A stretch of 64,000 nucleotides of DNA. Source: Caenorhabditis remanei (taxonomy: Eukaryota; Nematoda; Chromadorea; Rhabditida; Rhabditidae). Under the pieces are notes generated by a model. That model had not been told where the DNA came from. It made no database searches and saw only the letters and a program-made list of their open reading frames with translations. The stretch lies in the NCBI RefSeq assembly GCF_010183535.1, contig NC_071331.1, positions 23,870,001 to 23,934,000 of the forward strand, read 5' to 3'. A program made the position numbers and the translations under genes. Shown piece by piece: positions 56,101-64,000 of the stretch; within the stretch, counting starts at the first letter, position 1; every line of letters begins with the position of its first letter.

Positions 56101-58531
56101 AAAACAATAAAAAACTCACATTTATAAGATAATCTACGTATTCTCCACTTTTCATTAATAGTGTCTCCTGCTCATCGATGAGCCGTTTCTCGGCGGCATT
56201 GTTGTCGGATTGTCGTTGCGGGCTGACCCGTTTTTTGAATGTCTGAAACAAGAAAATTCGGTGATTTTTGATGATTTTTAAGCTGAAAATTGTGATTTTT
56301 AGCCTAGAATTTCACCGGAAAACCTTGGAAATTAAGGGTTACGCACAAAATACTGGAAATTCGGCTGAAAATTGCAATTTTTGAGCTAAAAATCATAATT
56401 AAAAAAAACCAGAAAATAATGCATTTTAGATTAAAAATGGTCGAAATTGAGTATTCTGAAATAAATTTGAGTGTAGAGTCTTCAGTTTTAAAACGTTTTG
56501 GTTTCGGAACGTATTTACAGAAATAGAGAAAAAACAGTTTTTTTTTGAAAAAAAATTTACTGTACTGTTTCAAATAAATTTCTTAAAACAGAAATTTGTT
56601 TCATAAAAATTCCAGAAGTCCACGCTCTATTTTCAGCCATTTTATCCTAGATTTTTACCAAAAATCCTTTAAAACCAGGTTTTTTGCAAAAATACTCGAA
56701 ATTCGACTGAAAATTGTGATTTTTTAACTGAAAATCATAATTTTAAACCCAGAAATTCAATTTTTAGACTAAAAATTACCCTAAAAAGTAAATAAATTGA
56801 AAAAATGTAAATAATACTGTTTCAAGTATTTTCGAAAGCGATATTTATCAGAATTTCAATGTTTTTCCTTCAATCACAGGGTCTCGGGATGAGTAGTGAA
56901 AATAAACGCGCTCCGCTGAAATCAGCTGAAATTTTAGCGCAAAATTCGAAATAAATTTTTAATTTAAAAATTTTATTTATTTTATGAATAGAATTGATCT
57001 CGAAAAGACGCGCGACGGTCGAAAAACTGGCCAAAAATGCGGGAAAACTGGCATAAATCGGCTCAAAAAGTGGTCGATTAAGCTGCGTATCAAAGTGCCA
57101 CAGTGAAACAGCGAATGGAAAAAATTAAAATTTGAATTTACCGCCAATGTCTAGTGGAGCGCATACGATTTCACTACTCACACCTAGACCCTGTGTTCAA
57201 TTATTGAGCTCGCATAAATAAAATTCACGATACGTGTCATTTCAAGATTGAAATTGTGATTTTCAGCCTTTGTAGCCTAGATTTTCACTAAAAATCTTTC
57301 AAAATGAAGTTTTTTTGCAAAAATACTCGAAAGTCGGTCGAAAATTGTGATTTTTGAGCTCAAAATCCATAATTTGAGACCCTGAAAATTGCATTTTTTC
57401 TCAAAAAATGGTCGAAATTGGGTTTTTTGAACTAAAAACAAAATTGAGAAAAAACAGGAGTTTCTTTTTGAAAAAAAATGTTGAAACAGTGAAAAGTGTA
57501 CATTTCAATGCTTCTGTTTTAACATGTCCCAGTTGACTTTAACCCAATTTTGACCAGTTTTAGACAAAAAATGTAATTTCTGGGTTGAAAATCATAATTT
57601 TCAGCTTAAAATTTATCAAAAATTATGCTGTTCAGCCAAATTTCGATTAATTCGAGCGAAAACTTAGTTTTGAACGATTTTTGGTGAGAATCTAGACTAT
57701 AAAGGCTGAAAATCCCAATTTCAACCGTGAACTATCCATTAATTTAAATTTCATTTATGCTGGTGTGAATGCGGAAGTAAAAACATTGAAATTTTGAAAA
57801 CAATCGTTTTCGAAAAATTTTGAAACAGTAAAATTCACAATTTTCTACACCCAAAGAAGGAGCGAAATTCAAAAAGAATTTTTCATTTAAAATAGCTAAA
57901 AATCAATCAGACTGGCGTACCTTTGACGAATTTTCAAAGTTTACTCAAAACACGGCAAAGGCGCCCCAGAGGGTCTTTTTTTGTTGGTTTTTTGAGTGTT
58001 TTGGGTATTTCCGACTCAAAATTAGTTTTTGATGTTATTTTTTCGTAGAAAAACGCGTCAAGACAACCCAAGACAGTCAAAAACCAGCAAAGTCTCACTT
58101 GTCTGGCGTGCCTTTGACGCGTTTTGTTTGAACTCTGATAACGCATCAAAAGCACGCCAGTCTCATAGAATTTTTGCCATTTTTAAACAGAAGAATTTTT
58201 AAACATATTTGAAACCTTTCAAAAATTTCAAAAATCCAAGTCTGGGGTAACTTTGGCGCGTTTTCCAGGCGACATTCAGGAAACGCGTCAACGGCACGCC
58301 AGCGATAAAATGAGATTTGGCTGGTTTTCATGGTTTTTAGCCAATTTTTTGGCCGATTTTTGTGGTTTTCTGATTGGCTGGGGTGTTTTTGACGCGTTTT
58401 TCAAACCAGCGAAAAGTCAAACCAAAAAAATAGAAAACTCACTTGCTGCCCATCGTGGGGTGGCTCAGAATTGGAACGAGCACCTTCGACGCGTCGATCG
58501 TCAGATTTTCGATTGATGGACGACGTTCTGT
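53131..58531 (-). CDS. Gene I: Ser/Arg-rich protein with two RSxSxP motifs and a hydrophobic tail; coding exon interrupted
   Basis: Exons in reading order: 58443-58531, 56120-56242, 55157-55926 (with inserted element), 54211-54363, 53338-53649 and 53131-53290. All junction phases agree (0, 0, 2, 2, 2). The 5' end lies further upstream and is not resolved. The protein is Ser/Arg-rich with ARSNSEP and PRSHSTP, both fitting the mode-1 14-3-3 pattern RSxSxP; the second is completed across a splice. A short helix (EKRLIDEQETLL) follows, then an acidic Ser/Glu/Asp run, and a C-terminal stretch of about 30 hydrophobic residues (FSVFLCV ... AIAFLLRILLF), suggesting a tail anchor. Without the element at 55223-55763 and its duplicated target, exon 3 would be 221 nt and in phase; with it a stop appears at 55480. 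So this copy may be null, or the insert may be spliced out. Confidence 0.55.
53695..54145. repeat. Tandem duplication with CACGCGACGCACGACCGCGACGCG
   Basis: Two copies about 265 bp apart share ACCTTTCRAATGAYACCCATATTGC, ACACGCGACGCACGACCG and CTGACCGATATGG. Located in the intron between exons 53338 and 54211 of gene I. Confidence 0.8.
55223..55763. mobile_element. hAT-like MITE inserted in an exon of gene I
   Basis: CAGAGCTGTGCGGAA at the left, TTCCGCACAGCTCTG at the right, perfect 8-bp target duplication GTGTCGAC at 55215-55222 and 55764-55771. Length 541 bp. The interior is mostly GGGAAGAAGGAAGAAGGAAG purine microsatellite around a roughly 170-bp unique core (55440-55605). On the minus strand the terminal sequence offers a GT donor and a pyrimidine-rich CCGCACAG acceptor. 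Confidence 0.92.
56877..57193. repeat. Inverted-repeat element with CAGGGTCT termini
   Basis: CAGGGTCTCGGGATGAGTAGTGAAA at the left and TTTCACTACTCACACCTAGACCCTG at the right. The flanks TTCAATCA and TGTTCAAT are only suggestive. hAT-like MITE in gene I intron 58442-56243. Confidence 0.6.
57900..58420. repeat. Scattered CTGGCGTGCCTTTGACGCGTTTT motifs
   Basis: The GCGCC-type motif of 490-1060, in both orientations, in the first resolved intron of gene I. Open frames 57934-58331 are artefacts of it. Confidence 0.6.
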
Positions 58532-58988
58532 CTGCAAAATTTTTTAGAAACTTAGAAAGATTATATTGGAAAAAGATTTTACAGACTTTTTTGAGACAGG
58601 GAAAAAGAAAATTTTCTGAAAAATTTCTTCTAGAATTTTTTCTTAACAAGAAAATATATGAGAAATGAGAAATAAACGAGGCTAATAAAATGTGTGCATG
58701 TGATGGGCTCTCTTTATATCCGCATAAAATCATAAAATCCACTAATCCTTGCTCTTCATTTTTTTTTCAGAGGGGGAAAAGGACTTTGATCACTTGAAGC
58801 AACAAAAAACTTTGATTTTTTTTTAAACTTCCAAAGCTAGCAGTGATTTGAATTGTTTAAATTCTTTAAATATTTTTCATGTGAAGCAGTAAAAACTTTG
58901 CTGACTTTTTTACTGGAGTTTTACTATTTCTGAGTTTCACTCTTTGTTGCGATTTTTAGAAGTTTTTTGAATGAAAATCACCATTTAC

Positions 58989-59892
58989 CATACTTGTCAT
59001 GGGCCGAAACGGGCCGACACGGGCCGGCTCGTAAATCGCTTCAAAATAATTATTATGAGCTGAAAATATTTAAAAAAAGTGCCAAAAACGCGAAAAAAGC
59101 CATTCTAGGCCGGCCCGCGGCACATTAACGAATAGCCATCCGGCCAGGGATGTGCGGAACGGAAATCGGAAATTCCGAAATTTCCGAAATTTCCGACTTT
59201 TTCCGGAACTTTTTTTCCGTCGGAAAATTTCCGAAATATTTTTTCGGAAATTTCGGAAATTTCCGATTTCCGGAAATGATTTCGGAAAAAGAAAACGTTT
59301 CCGAAATTTCCGAAAAAAACATCTCGGAAATTTCGGAAACAAAACAGTACTGTAGTTTTAAACGCACATGCTGAAAAAATTACATTTGTCTCGCGAATAA
59401 TTCGAGAAACATTCGAATTTTCACATTTTATTTGTTTTTATTATTCATATTTCCCAATAGAGTACAGCTTCCGTTGATCTTTCATGCGTTTTTATTGCAA
59501 TTAATTGAAAATTATTGTTTTCAGCATCAAAATTTATCATACTTGTCAAATGACGGGCCGGCTAAACACATGATTTCCGGAATTTCCGGAATTTCCGAAA
59601 TTTCCGAAAAAAAATTTCGCAAAATTTCCGAGTTCCGATATTTCCGAAACGGAGAAGTCGGAAGAAAGAAACGTTTCCGAAATTTCCGAAAAAAAAATTC
59701 GGAAAATTTCCGAGTTCCGAAATTTCCGAAATTTTTATTTCCGCACATCCCTGCATCCGGCCCGTATTACATCAGTGACATAGAACTCGTCGAGATCTAC
59801 ATTTTGGTATATTTTTTAGCTCATAATATTGAGTTTGAAGCGAGTTACGCGCCGGCCCGTTTCGGCCCGTTTCGGCCCGGTTGACAAGTATG
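58989..59892. mobile_element. CATACTTG hAT-like element with a second hAT-like MITE nested inside
   Basis: CATACTTGTCATGGGCCG at the left, TTGACAAGTATG at the right, perfect 8-bp target duplication CCATTTAC at 58981-58988 and 59893-59900. GGGCCGACACGGGCCGG and CGGCCCGTTTCGGCCCG subterminal motifs. It includes the nested unit at 59145-59753. Confidence 0.9.
59145..59753. mobile_element. Nested hAT-like MITE with GGAAATTTCCG interior
   Basis: CAGGGATGTGCGGAA at the left, TTCCGCACATCCCTG at the right, perfect 8-bp duplication CATCCGGC at 59137-59144 and 59754-59761. The outer thirds are TTTCCGAAATTTCCG microsatellite; the middle 230 bp is unrelated. Confidence 0.92.
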
Positions 59893-60331
59893 CCATTTAC
59901 AATAACTGTTATGCTAAAAATTGAGTTTGATTAACCTTCACGTATTGAGCATGCGTAAATAAATAATAATAATTATTATTTTTATTATCTCAATCTCGCA
60001 AACAAAAAATTACTATTTCAAAAAAAATTATTTTAGATGAAAATCAAAGGTACCAATTTTTGAAAAATTGGTATGTTTTTCATTTTTATTTGAAACAGTC
60101 AAAAATAATCTTATTCTGTTTGTCAATTTACGGATTCCACTGATTCAAAAACAATCTATTAAAAAATTCAAAACTTTTAGTTGTTACCGTTCTAAAACTT
60201 ATAGAATTCTATGGTTTTAACATTCTATTAGCCTAATTAATGTGAAAAATGATGCACTGTTTCACCAATAATTCTTACACAATTTCAGTTTATATTATTT
60301 AATGACAATTCCAATGCCTCTGATAACTCAC

Positions 60332-60465
60332 CATTGTAAAAGTGGCTGGATCGGCGTCTGTCACATCTGGAACATATCGTTCCAGAGCGTTAAACACCAC
60401 CACGTTTTCACCACAGAACCGAATTGTTTCCTCGGGAATTTGGGCTTCCACGAACGCGCTGTTTC
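60332..60465 (-). CDS. Orphan coding exon (minus strand)
   Basis: Bounded by a strong acceptor (TTTTTCCAG) and donor (GTGAGT) on the minus strand. One frame is open, 44 codons after two bases that complete an upstream codon: NSAFVEAQIPEETIRF ... VVVFNALERYVPDVTDADPA. Balanced composition and codon use suggest a conserved globular protein. It ends in phase 0, while exon 58443-58531 of gene I needs one incoming base, so either a small exon is missing between them or this exon belongs to another gene. Family not recognised. Confidence 0.5.
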
Positions 60466-61890
60466 CTGGAAAAAAAGTTGTAAAAATTACTTGAATGAAA
60501 GCATTCTAGGGTAATCTCGATAGACGAACAGAAAAAAAACACTGTTTCAAAAAAATTTGGTTATGGTTAACATGATTTTATAGTTACTACTTCTCTTTTG
60601 TATAGAATTATAGTTAAAATCTCTTCATTTCAATTTTGAACCAAAAATACCAAAAAATTACTGTTACAATAACTTTTTTTCTATTTTTAAATATTTTCAA
60701 GGTTACTATGTCTACCAAATTAGGTTGTACCTTTTTATGAGCTAATACCATAACAAAATACAAAAAAATTTACTATATTCAGCAATTTGAAGCTGAGATC
60801 CTTGAAATTCGCCAAAAATTACTGTTTCAAAAAACTAGATTTAAGGTAACAGGATTTTAGTTACTGTTCCATACAAATTTAACGCATTAAACAAAAAAAT
60901 GTGAAGAAAATTAAATGAAAAAGTTCAAAATAATGAGGTTATGAAAAAAATCTACACCGAAAAACTTGGTTAATTAATTTCAGAGTTACTGTTAATTGGA
61001 ATTTTTAATTCTGTTTTTCAATCAAACTTGTTATATTTAAAGAATGACAAAATCTATTATCTATTAGCTTACTTAGTACTAATCTCACTATTAAAAAAAT
61101 AGTGTAACAGTAATTTTTGAAAATTTGTGTTCTCATAGTCAGATAGAAAATAATTTTAAAGACACCTTTTATTAAATTATTTTTCTTAACAAAAAAACAA
61201 AAATCAATTTTTGAAACAGTAAAAAATATTCTCTGTTTCAAAATTGCCTCTAATTATTCTACAGTTGACTCTGTTGTTACAGCAAGCAAAAAAACCAACA
61301 ACATAACCTTTCTCTATTAAACAAATAAAAGAGCGTAAAAACGTAGTAGAAAAAGAGTGACAACTGCTGCCTCCGGGAGTACACATTGACATTGGCGGAA
61401 GGCAGAAAAACGGAGAGAAAGAGAGACATCACTGCATAGATAAATAGATAAACGAGAAAGAAAAAAAGAAACTTTTGGGGGACGTTTTCCGGAAGAAAGA
61501 AGAGGAGAGGAAGACAAGAAAGATAGGAAGGAGGAGGAAGGTCAAAAGACCTTTTCCCCGTTATTAGTAATCACTTATAGGCTGAAAAATATACCAAAAT
61601 GTAGATCTCGACGAGTTCTATAGCCGTGGCTTACCGTTAAAGCACCGCAGGAAAGGATAAGGTGACAACAAAGCAAAAATGACCAAAAATCTTTTTTAGC
61701 CCTGTCCGCGGCACATTAACTTTACCATGTTAATGTCAGCCTAGTTTGCAAGTATGTTTTTTACTGTTTCAAAAAATTTACAACGTGAAAAGTGAGTTGA
61801 ATAGATTGGTTACACGTAGAGTTCCAGACTACCTATGCAGACGCGCTCTATCGACAAGCATGGTACACTTTTGCGTCACGGTGAACTTTA
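60466..61890. other. Gene-free stretch
   Basis: AT-rich with a purine-rich block (61360-61545) and fragments of the CATACTTG-type repeat (GTAGATCTCGACGAGTTCTAT near 61600, TTTGCAAGTATG near 61745). No exon supported. Confidence 0.4.
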
Positions 61891-61895
61891 GAACT

Positions 61896-61985
61896 TTCTG
61901 TGCGTACCGTGGTGAACATTAGAATTAATTTTTCAACGTTGAATGAATAAATTCTAACGTTCACCACGGTATGCACAGAAAGTGT
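61896..61985. repeat. Inverted repeat TTTCTGTGCGTACCGTGGTGAACA
   Basis: TTCTGTGCGTACCGTGGTGAACATTAG at 61896 is mirrored by AACGTTCACCACGGTATGCACAGAA ending near 61982. Confidence 0.7.
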
Positions 61986-62208
61986 GACCTACTACGAGCC
62001 GGATAGCTAATTCGTAATGTGCCACAGGCCCAAAAAACGCAAAAATGACAAAAATCCATGCTAGCGGCATATCAAACAGATAGCCATTTGTCTAGGAGTA
62101 CTTCATAAACACAGAACTATCTACATTTTGGCATTTTTTCAGAGAAAGGTGCCAAAAAACACGAAAGTGAGGGGTTTTGAGATTTTTCTGGTAGTCTTAA
62201 CTGATTTA

Positions 62209-62624
62209 AACAAGTTTTCAGCAGATTTGAACTCTATAACCAACCAACTTTCTAGCACATTTTCAGCCTGAAATATGGTATTTCCAAAATTTTCGAAACG
62301 TTTAGTGCTCTCTGATCGCGGGCTTTAACGTTTTTGGAGTTTTTAGGAGATTTTTAACAATTTTGGCCAATCTTTCGTTTGATTTTGTATACCGAAATGA
62401 AGATCTTGACGAGTTCTATATCTCTGACGTGCTATAAATCGGATGGCTATTCGTAAATGTGCTACGGGCCGTGCCAAAAGAGTCCAAAATGTGGTTCAGA
62501 GGTTTTTGAGGTAGTTTGAACTGATTTAAACAAGTTTTCAGCAGATTTGAACTCTATAACCAACCAACTTTCTAGCACATTTTCAGCCTGAAATATGGTA
62601 TTTCCAAAATTTTCAAAACGTTTA
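62209..62624. repeat. Direct repeat, two 105-bp copies about 308 bp apart
   Basis: AACTGATTTAAACAAGTTTTCAGCAG through TTTAGTGCTC occurs at 62209 and again at 62517, nearly identical. Both carry fragments of the GAGATCTACATTTTG repeat nearby. Confidence 0.85.
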
Positions 62625-63048
62625 GTGCTCGCTACCAGTCTTTCCCCTTCCTTTAATCGCGGACATTACCGTCAATTGGATGAGAAGCGGGTTTTGAGGT
62701 TTTTAGGGCATTTTTGGCAATTTTAGCCATTTCTTAAGGCCGAGGGGGTCCAAATTCATAGGAATTAACATTTTTCGAAAAAAACTATTCTAGACCGTCT
62801 CGTAGTAAGTTACAGACATAGAACTCGCTGAGATCTACATTTTGATATATTTTTGAGTTCATAATATTGAGTTTGAAGCTTTTTAAGCCCCTGTTTCCAA
62901 AATTCGAGAAATTTCTGAACATTTTTTTGAAGATAGTGTTCGCCAGCCGCGGTTTGCAAGTAGAGTAATTTTTACAGCCGCATCAATAGAATAAAGATAA
63001 CAAATCAACAAGACATATTCTTGAAACAGTGGAAAATGTATCGGTTAG

Positions 63049-63849
63049 CAGTGTGTGCTTTCGAAGCAATTTCGAAAGAATTTTCGAAAAATCTTTCGAA
63101 ATTTTTTCGAAATTATTTCGAAAGATTTTCGAAAAATCTTTCGAAAGATCTTTCGAAAAAATTTCGAAATTTTTTCGAAAGAAATTTTTCGAAATTTTTT
63201 CGAAATTTTTTCGAAAGATCTTTCGAAAGATTCTTCGAAAGATTTTCGAAAGATCTTTCGAAAGATTCTTCGAAAGATTTTCGAAAGATCTTTCGAAAGA
63301 TTTTTCGAAAGATTTTCGAAAGATCTTTCGAAAGATCTTTCGAAATTAATTACTGTAGCTTTAAAGGCGCATAGCAAAAAAGTTTTCATACAGTATACAA
63401 AAATTACTAAATCAGCCGTCTTCTACCAAATTTAGTGAAGTTTTGGTGTTTTATAGCAATAAATTTTCAAAATTTCCCCTGAACATATATTTAATCTCCA
63501 AAAGACTGGTTAATTGAAAGTACCAACAAAAAAAAGAAAAAAAATTGAATTTGAAAACAACAACGATGCTCCGAAATCCCACTCCGCGCTCTCTTTAGCG
63601 AAAATTGTTTTTGAAACAACTTTCGGTTTCTTTCGGAAAATCTTTCGAAAGATCTTTCGAAAGATCTTTCGAAAGAATTTCGAAAGATTTCGAAACTTTC
63701 GAAATTTTTTCGAAAGATTTTCGAAAGTTTCGAAATCTTTCGAAATTTTTTCGAAAGGTTTTCGAAAGATTCGAAGTCTTTCGAAATTTTTTCGAAAGAT
63801 CTTTCGAAATCTGAATTTTTCGAAATAAAAATTTCGAAAGCACACACTG
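63049..63849. mobile_element. hAT-like element with TTCGAAAGATC microsatellite interior
   Basis: CAGTGTGTGCTTTCGAA at the left and TTCGAAAGCACACACTG at the right, with a perfect 8-bp duplication TCGGTTAG at 63041-63048 and 63850-63857. Interior blocks at 63060-63345 and 63625-63835 are runs of TTTCGAAAGATCTTTCGAAA. Open frames here encode FERFSKD-type repeats on both strands and are not genes. Confidence 0.92.
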
Positions 63850-64000
63850 TCGGTTAGCCACCATATCATTTTGAAAACTGTGTAACTTGAAAACAAAACA
63901 AGAAATGGAAATTATTGTTTCATACAATGATATAAAATCACAATTTTCAGCTTAAAATTCATAAAAATCATGCTTTTCAGTCGGATTTTGAGTATTTTGA

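Noticed and set aside
56877..57193. Confident hAT assignment of the CAGGGTCT inverted repeat
   Set aside because: Flanking 8-mers do not match, so only an inverted-repeat call is kept.
63021..63927. Long open frames on both strands in 63.0-63.9 kb (FERFSKD, SFERSFER)
   Set aside because: They are translations of the TTCGAAAGATC microsatellite, which is stop-free in several frames; the unit is a MITE with an 8-bp target duplication.

Overview
The window looks like autosomal DNA from a Caenorhabditis-type nematode. It is AT-rich, introns are bounded by GTGAGT/GTAAG donors and TTTTCAG acceptors, AATAAA poly(A) signals sit just upstream of the next gene, a splice acceptor usually lies within about 20 bp of the start codon (as expected for trans-splicing), and MITEs are dense. 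I cannot name the species. All gene models below were built by eye by matching splice phase between open exons. Nothing was searched against a database.

Positions 1-44200 hold eight plus-strand genes, called A to H here. A (1238-2310, 5' end missing), B (2948-6054), C (7218-10991), D (11240-21111), E (22324-28126), F (29102-32441), G (35898-38992) and H (40734-44186). Nearly all encode charged, coiled-coil-rich proteins, and most internal splices are phase 2. Four of them (A, B, F, G) end with an acidic tail holding a single WxxL/I motif 13-19 residues from the C-terminus, which looks like an Atg8/LGG-binding (LIR) motif. D carries repeated KIX-like modules. G and H, and C and E, look like paralogue pairs. 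Most intergenic gaps repeat one layout: AATAAA, a UAYYUU-type U-rich element, a splice acceptor, then ATG, with 108-154 bp from poly(A) signal to ATG. This suggests an operon-like, SL2-type polycistronic array. The closest known setting is the SEPA-1/EPG-2 class of coiled-coil autophagy cargo or receptor proteins, but that link is inference.

The introns are full of mobile DNA. Intron 1 of E contains a young Ty3/gypsy LTR retrotransposon (22905-27695) with apparently identical 289-bp LTRs and a 5-bp target duplication. The long introns of C and D each contain a kilobase-scale palindrome flanked by TTAA. Several MITE families show clear target duplications: an 8-bp hAT-like group with CAGRG termini and microsatellite-like interiors, an 8-bp group with CATACTTG termini, and a TA-flanked group with CCGTAAAAACTG termini.

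Positions 44200-53130 contain no gene that I can support. They hold decayed tandem segmental duplications whose two copies reveal empty insertion sites, tRNA-like relics and nested foldback elements. From 53131 to 58531 a minus-strand gene (I) converges on the array. It encodes a Ser/Arg-rich protein with two RSxSxP motifs and a hydrophobic C-terminal tail, and a hAT-like element sits inside one of its coding exons. One further good minus-strand exon lies at 60332-60465. The rest up to 64000 is repeats, including a TTCGAAAGATC-rich hAT-like element at 63049-63849.
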